This document shows positions 1 to 8,398 of a DNA stretch of 64,000 nucleotides, piece by piece. Positions within the stretch are counted from its first letter, which is position 1, and the number at the start of each line of letters is the position of its first letter. Source of the stretch: Paenibacillus xylanexedens (GTDB taxonomy: Bacteria; Bacillota; Bacilli; Paenibacillales; Paenibacillaceae); the NCBI RefSeq assembly GCF_001908275.1, contig NZ_CP018620.1, positions 4,278,001 to 4,342,000 of the forward strand, written 5' to 3'. Made by a program: the position numbers and the translations under genes. Under the pieces are notes generated by a model. That model was given only the letters and a program-made list of their open reading frames with translations, was not told the DNA's origin and searched no databases.

Positions 1-2
1 CA

Positions 3-317
3 AGCCCAGGGGATTTTGGAGATCGGAAAGGAAAACATACACCGCTATGGTGGAAATTGGACGTCAACCAGTATGGTGTACTGAAGGTGCTGCGTATTAA
101 CGGAGAAGGGACGTTTATGGATAGCCAGCGCATCTCAGATGTGCGTATCCATGATCTGGAGCTGGATTCATCCACTTACTGGACGTTTGGATTAAGACCG
201 GAAGAAGGGGTCCCCGGTCGAGGCGGACTCACGTTGTTTGGGAAAGGGTTCGGCAACTACGATCAGGACATTTTGATTCGGTACTATTACGAGGCTGCAG
301 CGTTGAAAAAGCAATAG
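3..317 (+). CDS. C-terminal fragment of an unidentified protein (cut by window edge)
   Basis: The reading frame is open from base 3 to the stop at 315-317 and has no start inside the window that must be used, so this is the 3' end of a longer gene. The visible 105 residues are rich in aromatic and beta-forming residues (KHTPLWWKLDVNQYG, then YWTFGLRPEEGVPG and GGLTLFGKGFGNYDQD). They look like a compact soluble C-terminal domain without membrane segments. The style recalls the C-terminal half of some predicted Firmicute transcriptional regulators, but I do not recognise the family with certainty and assign no function. No terminator hairpin is obvious directly after it. Confidence 0.6.
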   Translation, partial: SPGDFGDRKGKHTPLWWKLDVNQYGVLKVLRINGEGTFMDSQRISDVRIHDLELDSSTYWTFGLRPEEGVPGRGGLTLFGKGFGNYDQDILIRYYYEAAALKKQ

Positions 318-375
318 AATAATCTGGAAAATAAGGTTAAGATATAACCATCTGAATAAAAAGGAGCGTTTTCAA

Positions 376-500
376 ATGTCTAACAAGGTGATTGTGCTTT
401 AGGTTCACAGAAGGATATTTGCGTTACAGGGATTCCTTTTGTGGACATTACAATGCGGGAAACTGTCCCGACAATGTTTACTGGAGGAGATCGTAATTAA
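376..500 (+). pseudogene. Remnant of a ribokinase-type (PfkB) sugar kinase N-terminus
   Basis: A good ribosome site (AAGGAG, 361-366) precedes ATG 376, but the frame stops after eight codons (MSNKVIVL, TAG 400-402). Shifting to the next frame at about base 399 continues as GSQKDICVTGIPFVD, then ETVPTMFTGGDRN, and ends at TAA 498-500. Read together this matches the usual start of ribokinase-like proteins: a VIVLGS strand, a D..VTGIPF turn, an ETV motif and a GG.(G)N sugar-binding motif. It therefore appears to be the first ~40 residues of a PfkB kinase, broken by a one-base indel and cut short by the next gene. The rest of the kinase is absent. Confidence 0.45.
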
Positions 501-1563
501 CTTTAACGAAGCTGTTAACATTAGCAATACGCATGTACTGGCGCTGGTACCCGAGCTGTTTCATCTGGAGGGTTACAATATTCAGCTTATTCCGCCTCAT
601 GAGGGTGGACGGAATGTTGTTTACACTTGCGAGCGAGAGGGGCGTGAATCGCTAATTCTACGGGTGTCTTTTTTGCCTGACAGAAAGCGGGAAGATTACA
701 TTGCCGAGCTGGAGTATGTGCGGTATCTGTTTGAGCACGGTGCAAGTGTCTCGAATGTGGTCAACTCGAAAAAGGGCCATCTGGTAGAAGAGATCACTTA
801 TGATGAGCATACATTCTTTGTCTGTATGTTTGTGAAGGCCAAGGGAAAGTTGCTGGTAGAGAACCATTATCAGTATCGTGAAGGGGTTCCGCTTACCGAA
901 TACTATTATAGTAGCGGCAAAATTCTGGGCAAAATACATCAGCTATCGAAAGGGTACACTCCCGTCCATCGCCGGCATCATTTGATTGACAATTACAGCG
1001 GTGAATATATCGATAACTTGGTACCTGAATCATTCCCTTTGCTTAAAGAGAAGATGGTTGAGCTCCTGAATACCTTACAAGGTTTGGATACAAACCAGGA
1101 AACATTCGGCATGATCCATTTTGATTACAACGATGGAAATTACTCGATCGATTTTGATACCGGACAGATCACCGTGTATGATTTCGATAATTCATGCTTC
1201 GGTTGGTATATGTATGATCTGGCCGATCTATGGACACACGGAGTAGGCTGGGTTCAATTTGAGCCGGATGCGGATAAACGCAAACAGTTCATGGATGAGT
1301 ATTTCCAAACTGCCCTCGCTGGATATACTTCCGAGACCAAGATCGAAGATTCGATGTTGGAGAAGCTGCCTTTATTTATTCAAGTCACCCTTCTGGAAAT
1401 TATTCTAGGTCAATTTGAGGAAATGCAGCGTGCTGGCGAAGAACCGGAAGTTGACAAAGAGCTGTTGTATCTCATTAAATGTCTGGAAGAGGATATACCG
1501 TATAAGGGATTTTTCGATGACATTTATTCGAGTGAAGCTCCGTTTGAGTATGAGGGACGCTGA
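496..1563 (+). CDS. Aminoglycoside-phosphotransferase-family (APH/HSK2-like) kinase
   Basis: This is a soluble protein kinase-fold phosphotransferase of about 355 residues. The catalytic region is visible as MIHFDYNDGNYSID (Brenner-type H.D....N loop) followed by ITVYDFDNSCFG, which carries the metal-binding D.D motif. The N-lobe has a nucleotide-binding beta sheet (GGRNVVYTCEREG, LILRVSF). The substrate is unknown; the family includes choline, homoserine and antibiotic kinases, and resistance should not be assumed. The start is uncertain. The only standard start upstream in frame is TTG 439, which lies inside the ribokinase remnant and has no ribosome site. A strong GGAGGAG (483-489) sits six bases before an in-frame ATT at 496, which gives the N-terminus INFNEAV. 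A terminator follows at 1616. Confidence 0.8.
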   Translation: MNFNEAVNISNTHVLALVPELFHLEGYNIQLIPPHEGGRNVVYTCEREGRESLILRVSFLPDRKREDYIAELEYVRYLFEHGASVSNVVNSKKGHLVEEITYDEHTFFVCMFVKAKGKLLVENHYQYREGVPLTEYYYSSGKILGKIHQLSKGYTPVHRRHHLIDNYSGEYIDNLVPESFPLLKEKMVELLNTLQGLDTNQETFGMIHFDYNDGNYSIDFDTGQITVYDFDNSCFGWYMYDLADLWTHGVGWVQFEPDADKRKQFMDEYFQTALAGYTSETKIEDSMLEKLPLFIQVTLLEIILGQFEEMQRAGEEPEVDKELLYLIKCLEEDIPYKGFFDDIYSSEAPFEYEGR

Positions 1564-1615
1564 AGGGACCTGTACGTAAACTAAACCCTGAATAACCAAG
1601 GATTCATCAAGTGTG

Positions 1616-1649
1616 GAGGCAGCCGGATCGACCGGGTGCCTCTTTGTTT
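1616..1649 (+). terminator. Intrinsic terminator between the phosphotransferase and the AraC gene
   Basis: The arms GAGGCA (1616-1621) and TGCCTC (1637-1642) are extended by CCGG/CCGG around a short ATCGA loop and followed by a T-rich stretch. It lies between two convergent genes and probably serves mainly the plus-strand gene. Confidence 0.75.
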
Positions 1650-1661
1650 GTCTGCGGTATG

Positions 1662-2492
1662 TTATTCAAATTTGGAAGGGGGCACATTGTAGAATTTTTT
1701 GAATGCTTTGGAGAACGTAAAGGGATCGGGATAACCCAGAAATCCGGCAATTTGCTGGATCGTATATTTTTTCTCGTACAGATAGTCTCTGGCCCGGTTC
1801 ATTTTGATCTGATTGATATACTGCCCAGGTGTTATACCGAGAATTTTTTTAAACAACGAAATAAAATATTTCTCAGAGACGCCAGCAATGTCTGCAAGCT
1901 CGTTAACTCGGATGGCACGATGCAGATTCGCATCCACGTATGGGAAGACATTTTGCAGAACCTCCAGACTTCCTTCAATTTTCCTCGGTTTTCGGTCTTT
2001 CAGAAACTCACCGTGATACAGGCCTTGCCTATGTAATTCCAAAATTTTGGCGATGACGAGAAGCAGAGAGGCTTTCAAGTAAAGTGGACTGGCGGAAGCG
2101 CCGCTGCTCTGCTTGAATCTTCGATAGGACGAGGTGAAGAGCGTTGATTCCTCTTGAATCAGATTTCCAGGTACAATGCCCGGGAGTTGAAACTCGCCGA
2201 GAATCCGCTTCTGCTCAGCGATGCTGAAATCAAAGTGCATGTATACGAATCGGCACAACTCTCCGGTCGTGGAAGCAGTGTAGGGCATATCCGGATAAAA
2301 AAACACGACGTCACCCGGGTTCGCCATATGCTCGATTCCATCGATGGTAATCTGCACGGAGCCTGCTGTAATGAACCACAGATCATAATCGGAATGAGAC
2401 TTGTGCTCCGTCCAATTACTGTCGTGCGTTTGTTCCAAATAAGAGCTCATGCGAAGTGTGATATACTCCGAAAGTTCATTGATTATACTCAT
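1662..2492 (-). CDS. AraC-family transcriptional regulator with N-terminal cupin
   Basis: A 276-residue regulator. The N-terminal half is an AraC-type cupin (EHKSHSDYDLWFITAG, DGIEHMANPGDVVFFYP), which normally binds a sugar. The last ~100 residues hold two helix-turn-helix motifs (VNELADIAGVSEKYFISLFK and YTIQQIAGFLGYPDPFTFSKAFK) ending in the family signature NVPPS. The start chosen is ATG 2492, preceded by AGGA; an ATG seven codons upstream (2513) is also possible. It is divergent from the GH4 glycosidase gene and is very likely its sugar-responsive activator. Confidence 0.9.
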   Translation of the reverse strand: MSIINELSEYITLRMSSYLEQTHDSNWTEHKSHSDYDLWFITAGSVQITIDGIEHMANPGDVVFFYPDMPYTASTTGELCRFVYMHFDFSIAEQKRILGEFQLPGIVPGNLIQEESTLFTSSYRRFKQSSGASASPLYLKASLLLVIAKILELHRQGLYHGEFLKDRKPRKIEGSLEVLQNVFPYVDANLHRAIRVNELADIAGVSEKYFISLFKKILGITPGQYINQIKMNRARDYLYEKKYTIQQIAGFLGYPDPFTFSKAFKKFYNVPPSKFE

Positions 2493-2613
2493 ATTTATAG
2501 TTCCTGCATGCATCTAACCCAACTCATTCCTCTCTACTTTATGACATCCTCTATTTTTAACTATCATATCAAAGGTTTTACTTCTTGTTAATTATCGTAC
2601 GATATGACATGTT

Positions 2614-2658
2614 TTGAAAACTATCACACATTCCGATTCCAGCCCACTCCCCTATAAT
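2614..2658 (+). promoter_or_regulatory. Promoter of the GH4 glycosidase gene with a cre-like site
   Basis: A perfect -10 TATAAT lies at 2653-2658, 31 bases before the GH4 start. The -35 position (TTCCGA, 2631-2636) is poor, as expected for a promoter that needs an AraC activator. TTGAAAACTATCACA (2614-2628) matches the CcpA operator consensus except for one central base, so catabolite control is possible but unproven. Confidence 0.45.
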
Positions 2659-2689
2659 GAACTTATATCGTTACGAGGAGGGGTTATTG

Positions 2690-4096
2690 ATGAATGCTAC
2701 AAGTACACAACATCCAAAGGTGGTTGTTATTGGGGCGGGCAGCCTGTTTTTCGGTCGTCAGTCCATCTGGCAGATGGTTCACTCCCCATATTTGAATCAG
2801 GGAACGCTGGCCTTGGTGGATACGGACGAGGAACGGCTCTCGAAAATGGTAAAACTAGCGGAAATGGTCGCCAAGGAGAACAATGTATCCCTAAAGATTG
2901 AGGGTTCAGTGGATCGAAGACAGGTGCTGCCGGGAGCTGACTTCGTTGTGCTCAGCTTTGCGGAAGAATCGGTGAAATATCGGGGCATCGACTGCCAGGT
3001 TTCTCTAAAGTATGGGATTCGCATGTGTTCCGGCGATACGATTGGCCCGGGCGGAATCTTTCGCGCGATGCGGGAACTGCCAGTTATTATGGAATGCGCC
3101 AAAGACATTGAGGAGTTGTGTCCTGATGCTTGGGTGATCAATTATATTAACCCGTCTACCGTTCATGGCATCGCATTACATCGCTATGCTCCGAAGCTTA
3201 AATCGTTTGCGCTGTGTGATAGTCATCATATGCCGCATAAGAAAGCCTATTACGCCGTAAGAGCGGGTATCATTGGAGACAATAGCCAGTTCACTGAGGA
3301 GATCAACCAGAAATTCGATTTTCGTATCGCGGGTGTCAATCATTTCACTTGGCTGCTCAAAGCCGAGTATGAAGGAAAAAATGTGATGCCCACAATTGCA
3401 GAAGCCATGCGCAAGCTGGCAGGTGATGAGAATAACGGTGGTGATCGCGGTGCAAAAGCTCTTTTTAACGATGCAATTACCTATGAACTGTATGATATTT
3501 TTGGAATCATTCCCACTTGCACGGCGCATACGAAGGAATACGTTCGGTATTGGCAGGGTCTTGGCAAAACTGCGGACGCCATTCCGCCATTATCGATCTG
3601 GGAGACAGAGGACAGATATGAGCGTCATGACGAAATGTGGCGTCAGGTGGATGACTTTCTTGCAGGGAACATCCCGATTCCCGATTATATGAGCACCTTC
3701 GGACCAGATCATGCGACTGACATCATCGAAAATATGGTGGGGAACTTGGGCAAAAAATTCTTCATCAATACGCTCAATCAAGGTGCGGTAACCAATATGA
3801 ATACCGATTCGTTCCTGGAGCTACTGTGCGATGTAGATATGGATGGGGTGAAGCCACTCCATGTAGGCGAGATGCCGCGCGGAATTAGAGGTATGCAAGA
3901 ACTTGTACTGGATACGCATGAGCTTACGGTTGAAGCTGTTCTCGAACAGAGCTACGAGAAGCTGAGAAGGGCGATGCTCACTGACCCACTCGTGAATTCC
4001 ATCAGTGACGCGGACAAGATCATCCATGAATTGTTGGAACTGGAGCGTAAGATGATTCCGGACGTTTGGTATAAGGACAGACTGCAGTATAGCTAA
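2690..4096 (+). CDS. Glycoside hydrolase family 4 enzyme (alpha-galactosidase/alpha-glucosidase type)
   Basis: A 468-residue cytoplasmic NAD- and Mn-dependent glycosidase. The Rossmann motif VVVIGAGSLFFG lies at the N-terminus. GDTIGPGGIFRAMRE and INYINPS are typical GH4 sequences, and the Cys of LCDSHH and the His of VNHFTW are the expected metal ligands. GH4 enzymes hydrolyse by redox-assisted elimination, and the exact sugar cannot be read from sequence. The start is ATG 2690, preceded by GAGGAGGGG (2676-2684); an ATG at 2657 overlaps the -10 box and is rejected. The divergent AraC gene suggests regulation by its substrate. Confidence 0.9.
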   Translation: MNATSTQHPKVVVIGAGSLFFGRQSIWQMVHSPYLNQGTLALVDTDEERLSKMVKLAEMVAKENNVSLKIEGSVDRRQVLPGADFVVLSFAEESVKYRGIDCQVSLKYGIRMCSGDTIGPGGIFRAMRELPVIMECAKDIEELCPDAWVINYINPSTVHGIALHRYAPKLKSFALCDSHHMPHKKAYYAVRAGIIGDNSQFTEEINQKFDFRIAGVNHFTWLLKAEYEGKNVMPTIAEAMRKLAGDENNGGDRGAKALFNDAITYELYDIFGIIPTCTAHTKEYVRYWQGLGKTADAIPPLSIWETEDRYERHDEMWRQVDDFLAGNIPIPDYMSTFGPDHATDIIENMVGNLGKKFFINTLNQGAVTNMNTDSFLELLCDVDMDGVKPLHVGEMPRGIRGMQELVLDTHELTVEAVLEQSYEKLRRAMLTDPLVNSISDADKIIHELLELERKMIPDVWYKDRLQYS

Positions 4097-4113
4097 GAAT
4101 AGAGAACGATAAT

Positions 4114-4149
4114 AGACCACGTCAGCTCCTTCAAGGGCTAACGTGGTCT
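4114..4149. terminator. Hairpin terminator shared by convergent GH4 and LysR genes
   Basis: Arms AGACCACGT (4114-4122) and ACGTGGTCT (4141-4149) are extended by AGC/GCT after one mismatch. It lies between two convergent coding regions and may work for both. Confidence 0.7.
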
Positions 4150-4168
4150 TATCATTTATCAAGAAATC

Positions 4169-5056
4169 CTACTCCACTTTAAACAAGCCAGCATGGTCTT
4201 CATAGTACGAAGTAATAAAATCACGAAATTCTCTTACAGCAGGAGATAACCATTTTTGTTTGACCCAGGATAGGCTAATTGGATATATCGCTGATTCATC
4301 AGCAATTTTTACATAACGTAACCCCAGTGTTCTACATACAGAGATAGGAAGTAATACCACACCCTGATTAAGCTTGATAATTTCAAGCAGGGTATGAGAA
4401 TCGACCTCAAATGCATGATTGGGCAGGAAGCCTGCTTTTTCACAGAGCATGGTTGTAAACCGACTGTACTCCTTATTATCAGCAAGAGAAATAAAGGGCT
4501 CATTTGCAACAACACTTAATGAAATGCTTGTCTCTCCGCCGTATGCATGATCCGTGGGCACAACAAGAACAATGTCCTCCTCAACAAGAACAACACTCTC
4601 AATCTCCTCATCCTGAATCGGATGCCCCGTAATGCCCAGATGCATGTCACCTTTCTTCAATCCTGTAATAATTTCACTGCGTGTCCCAATACCCTGATGA
4701 AGCTTGGTTTCCGGGGAACCGTTGATATAGTCACTAATGAGACCTGTGAGGAATCGGGTATTCGTAATCGAGATCCTGATCGTATTGGATATTTGCTGTT
4801 CCTCCGCTTTAATCTCCATCTCTGCATTTTCAATTTCAATAAAAATCCGGTTTACATGCTTCAATAAAATCTCACCTGAGGAATTCAATTGAATGTTTCT
4901 TCCTCTCCTGTGGAATAGGGGGGTACCCAGTTCATCCTCAAGTCTTTTAATCGTTAAGCTTAGGGAAGGTTGAGCAATATTCAATTGCGCAGCTGCCTTG
5001 GAGATATGTTCAGTATAGGCAACGGTCTGAAAGTATTTGAGCTGAAGCAATTCCAT
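4169..5056 (-). CDS. LysR-family transcriptional regulator
   Basis: A 295-residue LysR regulator. The N-terminal winged helix is classic (LQLKYFQTVAYTEHISKAAA, then QPSLSLTIKRLEDELGTPLF). A two-lobed effector domain fills residues ~90-290. The start ATG follows AAGGAG. It is divergent from the acetoacetate decarboxylase/ketopantoate reductase-like pair across a 345-bp spacer holding AT-rich sequence and a miniature inverted-repeat element. Control of that pair by this protein is a reasonable inference from the arrangement; the effector is unknown. Confidence 0.92.
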   Translation of the reverse strand: MELLQLKYFQTVAYTEHISKAAAQLNIAQPSLSLTIKRLEDELGTPLFHRRGRNIQLNSSGEILLKHVNRIFIEIENAEMEIKAEEQQISNTIRISITNTRFLTGLISDYINGSPETKLHQGIGTRSEIITGLKKGDMHLGITGHPIQDEEIESVVLVEEDIVLVVPTDHAYGGETSISLSVVANEPFISLADNKEYSRFTTMLCEKAGFLPNHAFEVDSHTLLEIIKLNQGVVLLPISVCRTLGLRYVKIADESAIYPISLSWVKQKWLSPAVREFRDFITSYYEDHAGLFKVE

Positions 5057-5181
5057 TTATCTGCACTCCTTATTTATTCTGATAAATATATATAGTACTT
5101 ATTATGTATTATATTAAATTTAAATATTGATGTAGAATTTTTTTATGAGATACAGATCAAATTTTATAAAACAAAACTTGA

Positions 5182-5374
5182 CTATATAAGTTGAACTAAT
5201 CATTTACACAATAACGGAGAGGACAGAAAAAATCTGAAAAAGCGAAGCGTTCGCCTTTATCCCCGGATTTTCCCCTTAAAAAAGGGAATCGAAAAATCTG
5301 GGGATAACAGCGATTGGAAGGTTGTTCTGTCATCGTAGTGTCAGTGTAAATAATCTTGAGTTCAACTTATATAG
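5182..5374 (+). mobile_element. 193-bp miniature inverted-repeat (MITE-like) element, copy 1
   Basis: The ends are perfect 16-bp inverted repeats: CTATATAAGTTGAACT at 5182-5197 and its complement at 5359-5374. They are followed inward by shared ATTTACAC/GTGTAAAT blocks. The right half carries a core of about 47 bases (5305-5352) nearly identical to the element at 36240-36340. Copy 1 has about 90 extra bases, including a nested hairpin with arms starting TTATCCCC (5258) and ending GGGGATAA (5299-5306). There is no open reading frame and no convincing target-site duplication. It ends 27 bases before the decarboxylase start codon. Confidence 0.75.
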
Positions 5375-5401
5375 AACCAAAACATAAGGTAGGTGTCTTT
5401 G

Positions 5402-6148
5402 ATGAAAATCGATGTGAATAACATAGCTAAAAATCTGAATACACCCCTAACGGCTCCGGCATACCCAATGCCACCGTACAAATTCGTGAATCGTGAATAC
5501 TTGAATATTATTTACCGGACCGATGAAAAAGCTTTACGGGCAGCCGTACCAGAACCTCTGGAAATTACGGAACCTTTGGTTAAATTCGAAGTGATGTGGA
5601 TGCCGGATGTTTCTGGGCTGGGTGCTTATACAGAAGCTGGACAAGTTATCCCTGTGCAATTCAATGGGGAGGAAGGCGATTATGTGCATTCGATGTACGT
5701 AGACAATTTCCCCGCGATTGCAAGTGGTCGAGAGCTCACCGCCTATCCGAAAAAGCTGGGTGCACCCAAGTTGTATACCGATTCGGATACACTTGTTGGC
5801 ACACTAGATTATGGAACGCTGCGTGTAGCCACGGCAACGATGGGATATAAACATGTGGAGATGGATAAAGAGTTCGCCAAACGTGAAATATGCCGACCTA
5901 ATTTTATGATTAAGATTGCTACCGACTATACCGGGAATTTAAGAATATGTGATCTGATCCGTACTCAAATTACGGACATCGAAGTGAGGGAGGCTTGGAC
6001 AGGACCTGCCCGGCTTCAATTGTTCGAACATGCGTTGGCACCTCTTGCAGATCTACCTGTGTTGGAAGTGGTGTCCGCTTCTCATATCCTTACCAACCTA
6101 ACCTTAAACGCTGCACAACCTGTATATAACTACCTGGAAGAAAAATAA
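5402..6148 (+). CDS. adc: Acetoacetate decarboxylase
   Basis: A 248-residue enzyme of the acetoacetate decarboxylase family, which converts acetoacetate to acetone and CO2 through a Schiff base. The signature ELTAYPKKLGAPK contains the paired lysines (Lys117/Lys118 here), matching the catalytic Lys115-Lys116 of the Clostridium enzyme. The length is normal for the family. The start ATG 5402 follows AAGGTAGG; upstream GTG 5393 lies inside the ribosome site. The next gene starts 14 bases downstream with its own AGGAGG, so the two form an operon. Relatives act on other beta-keto acids, so the physiological substrate may differ. Confidence 0.9.
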   Translation: MKIDVNNIAKNLNTPLTAPAYPMPPYKFVNREYLNIIYRTDEKALRAAVPEPLEITEPLVKFEVMWMPDVSGLGAYTEAGQVIPVQFNGEEGDYVHSMYVDNFPAIASGRELTAYPKKLGAPKLYTDSDTLVGTLDYGTLRVATATMGYKHVEMDKEFAKREICRPNFMIKIATDYTGNLRICDLIRTQITDIEVREAWTGPARLQLFEHALAPLADLPVLEVVSASHILTNLTLNAAQPVYNYLEEK

Positions 6149-6162
6149 GGAGGAAAAATAAA

Positions 6163-7197
6163 ATGAGAATTGCAATTGTAGGAGCAGGATCTTTGGGAAC
6201 CATCGTAGGCGCATATCTTGCGGATGGTGGACTGGACGTTGAGTTAATTGATGCATATCAAGAACATGTAGATGCTTTAAATCAGACCGGTGCTAAAGTG
6301 ACGGGTACCACAGAGTTTCAGGCAAAAGTAAAAGCAATTACTCCTGATCAGAAATCAGGACAATATGACCTCGTGTTACTTTTAACCAAACAACTCTACA
6401 ACGATTCCATCCTTCAGGAATTACTTCCATTCTTGAATGAAGACAGTATGGTGTGTTCCTTGCAGAACGGGATTCCCGAAGAAAAAGTGGCGTCCATCGT
6501 GGGTGAAAAACGTGTTATTGCTGGCTCCGTTGAATTCGGCGCTACGTTCATTGAACCAGGTGTATCAAGTCTGACTACCGAGTACACTCAATTTAAGCAG
6601 TACGCTTTTCAGATTGGCGAATTAAATGGTGAAATCACCGAACGAATTCAGCGCGTGAAATCGGTGTTGGATCTTGTGGGTGGAACACATATTTCCGATA
6701 ACCTGGTTGGAACCAAATGGTCCAAATTGTTGATCAACAATGCCTTCAGTGGTTTATCGGCTGCATTGAATGGTGAATATGGGGACATTATTGATCATGA
6801 AGCCGGCATTGTGAGTGCAGCCCATATTGCGGACGAGACAATTAAAGTTGTTCGCGCCAATGGGGTCACCTTGGTTAAAATGAATGGATTCGACATCGCT
6901 TCACTCGAACTGAACAGCGAAGAAGAAATCCCTGAACGGGTGAAAACACTACGTTACGTGATGGAGCCCTCCAGATTGCTCAAAGCAAGCATGCTTCAAG
7001 ATCTGGAGAAGAACCGCAAAACGGAGATTGATTACATTAACGGAGTTGTTTCAAGCAGGGCAGAAGGTACGAGAATTGCGACACCTTATAATGATTTAGT
7101 TGTAAAACTGGTTAAATCTGCTGAAGAAACTCAAACCGTTCCTGATTTTGACACGAACATAAAAGCTTTTGAAGAACTATTAAGTGTTCAAAAATAA
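6163..7197 (+). CDS. 2-dehydropantoate 2-reductase family (ketopantoate reductase-like) enzyme
   Basis: A 344-residue NADPH-dependent reductase. The N-terminal Rossmann motif is IAIVGAGSLGTIVGAYLADGG, and the ApbA/PanE C-terminal helical domain includes GTKWSKLLINNAFSGLSAALNGEYG with the expected lysine and asparagine. It is somewhat longer than typical PanE (about 300). Family members reduce ketopantoate to pantoate for coenzyme A, but many Firmicutes carry extra paralogues of unknown substrate. Pairing with an acetoacetate decarboxylase under a LysR gene suggests a keto-acid pathway rather than the housekeeping pantothenate step. Confidence 0.85.
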   Translation: MRIAIVGAGSLGTIVGAYLADGGLDVELIDAYQEHVDALNQTGAKVTGTTEFQAKVKAITPDQKSGQYDLVLLLTKQLYNDSILQELLPFLNEDSMVCSLQNGIPEEKVASIVGEKRVIAGSVEFGATFIEPGVSSLTTEYTQFKQYAFQIGELNGEITERIQRVKSVLDLVGGTHISDNLVGTKWSKLLINNAFSGLSAALNGEYGDIIDHEAGIVSAAHIADETIKVVRANGVTLVKMNGFDIASLELNSEEEIPERVKTLRYVMEPSRLLKASMLQDLEKNRKTEIDYINGVVSSRAEGTRIATPYNDLVVKLVKSAEETQTVPDFDTNIKAFEELLSVQK

Positions 7198-7215
7198 ATT
7201 CAATTATTTCAACTG

Positions 7216-7241
7216 AAAGTCGCTAATATAGCGGCTTTTTT
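7216..7241 (+). terminator. Terminator of the adc operon (repeated AAAGTCGCTA family, copy 1)
   Basis: AAAGTCGCTA, a short AT loop and TAGCGGCTTTTTT form a compact hairpin with a T-tract. Nearly the same sequence recurs at 10935, 19919, 24864 and 47498. Confidence 0.9.
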
Positions 7242-7388
7242 GTTGTATCAGTAAATCTAGTCAGGCTTGATTTTGCGACAGATAGAATATTCTTCGTGAT
7301 TTTTGTTTCCTAAGATTATACAAAAAGGGGAATTAAATTTGATATAATATAGACTTGCTGGTTATTTTTATATTCGAAGGAGATACAT

Positions 7389-8039
7389 ATGAGGAAATCT
7401 TGGGGGGAATTCGTCTTTTATTTGGCGGTGTTTGTCTTTGTTTTATTTATGACCTGGAATGACTATTCACTATTTTGGACAATAGGGGGTGTAGTCGTTA
7501 CCATTCTTATCGCGTTTATTAAGCATGTTTTTTATCCTTTAGTATTCGATAAGCGTATAGATCGTTTAGCGTCCTTTTTATCCAAGCAGCAAAATACACC
7601 TGGGACATACATTATTTATGTTCTTGCAAACAGACTTGATGATGAGGTAGAACTAGTTATGGAGCAAATTATGCAGAAATATAAGCGAAGAACGTCACAA
7701 GCACAGTTTAAGGCAGCTTACGGATTATATCGCAAGGATATGTTCGCCATTCGGCAAGCTGTACCTCATATCGGCTTATCGGACTACCGTACATATTACG
7801 AAACTATTCTACTCTTGGAAGACGGGAAAAGTGAAGATGCGCGTGAAAGACTTCAATCCATTAAAAAACAGTGGATGAGATCAACATTGCTCGCGGGTAT
7901 TGAAGTCAAAGCAAACAACCGTGATACCGCCATCCAGCACGCGCATGAAGCACTTAACTCTTCCAGAGGTGTTAATCGTTATGTCTTGTATAAGGAATAT
8001 GAAAGGGTATTACCAGAAGTTGTTGAACACATATCATAA
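7389..8039 (+). CDS. Membrane-anchored hypothetical protein
   Basis: A 216-residue protein of unrecognised family. Two adjacent membrane segments lie at about residues 8-25 and 28-50 (FVFYLAVFVFVLFMTW, then FWTIGGVVVTILIAFIKHVF). They are followed by a soluble, charged, helix-rich domain of ~165 residues with repeated helix pairs that could be TPR-like (TAIQHAHEALNSSRGVNRYV). The start ATG 7389 follows AAGGAG. A TATAAT box lies at 7343-7348. It stands alone between the adc operon and codBA. No function is assigned. Confidence 0.8.
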   Translation: MRKSWGEFVFYLAVFVFVLFMTWNDYSLFWTIGGVVVTILIAFIKHVFYPLVFDKRIDRLASFLSKQQNTPGTYIIYVLANRLDDEVELVMEQIMQKYKRRTSQAQFKAAYGLYRKDMFAIRQAVPHIGLSDYRTYYETILLLEDGKSEDARERLQSIKKQWMRSTLLAGIEVKANNRDTAIQHAHEALNSSRGVNRYVLYKEYERVLPEVVEHIS

Positions 8040-8142
8040 ACTCGACATTATTTATTTGCTTATTCCAGGCCACTGGTTAAGGAGAAATGATCAAAAACAG
8101 CTTGCTGTATAAGGAATTAATAACATTTGGATAATAATGACA

Positions 8143-8176
8143 TTGACAACTGCAGGTTTTTCCAAAATAATAGAAT
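8143..8176 (+). promoter_or_regulatory. Promoter of the codBA operon
   Basis: A perfect -35 TTGACA (8143-8148) is followed 17 bases later by AATAAT (8166-8171), and an alternative -10 TAGAAT lies at 8171-8176. It is placed just upstream of the PyrR leader, so the transcript would begin before that element. Confidence 0.5.
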
Positions 8177-8202
8177 GTAATTGAATACTGGTACCTTTAA
8201 TT

Positions 8203-8304
8203 CAGTCCAGAGAGGCTGGCAAGGGCAGCGGATTTCATAATCACGCGAGAATCAGGGCATATTCCGTAATAGGATGCTCTGTGTCTTCGCGCGGATTATG
8301 ATGC
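8203..8304 (+). promoter_or_regulatory. PyrR-binding leader (pyr-type attenuator) upstream of codBA
   Basis: The stretch 8204-8234 reads AGTCCAGAGAGGCTGGCAAG, then GGCAGCGGATT. This matches the conserved PyrR-binding anti-antiterminator of Bacillus pyr operons: a TCCAGAGAGGCT loop, GCAAGGG, and closing arms AGTCC/GGATT. A second stem pairs ATAATC.CGCGA (8238-8249) with TCGCG.GGATTAT (8287-8299), and a strong terminator follows. In known pyr leaders, PyrR with UMP binds this loop and favours termination. AGAGGCT in the loop (8211-8217) can also pair with AGCCTCT of the terminator 3' arm, giving a competing structure. Control of codBA by uridine nucleotides follows by inference. Confidence 0.85.
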
Positions 8305-8305
8305 A

Positions 8306-8353
8306 AAAAGAGGCTACTTGTCAGTGTATAACTTGACGAGTAGCCTCTTTTTT
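8306..8353 (+). terminator. Attenuator terminator of the codBA leader
   Basis: Arms AAAAGAGGCTACT and AGTAGCCTCTTTT with inner GTCA/TGAC are followed by T residues. It lies after the PyrR-binding element and before the codB start, as expected for transcription attenuation. Confidence 0.88.
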
Positions 8354-8398
8354 CTGCTTTTTTTGGTATCAGATACACTTTACGTTGGGGGTATTCTG

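Noticed and set aside
496..1563. Antibiotic-resistance aminoglycoside phosphotransferase
   Set aside because: The fold is APH-like, but the family is broad and nothing in the sequence shows antibiotic specificity.
2154..2591. Plus-strand ORF of 145 codons opposite the AraC gene
   Set aside because: It is antisense to a well-supported AraC regulator and has no ribosome site or recognisable domain.
8180..8398. Purine or other metabolite riboswitch before codB
   Set aside because: The conserved purine-aptamer core is absent, while the PyrR loop and attenuator explain the leader well.
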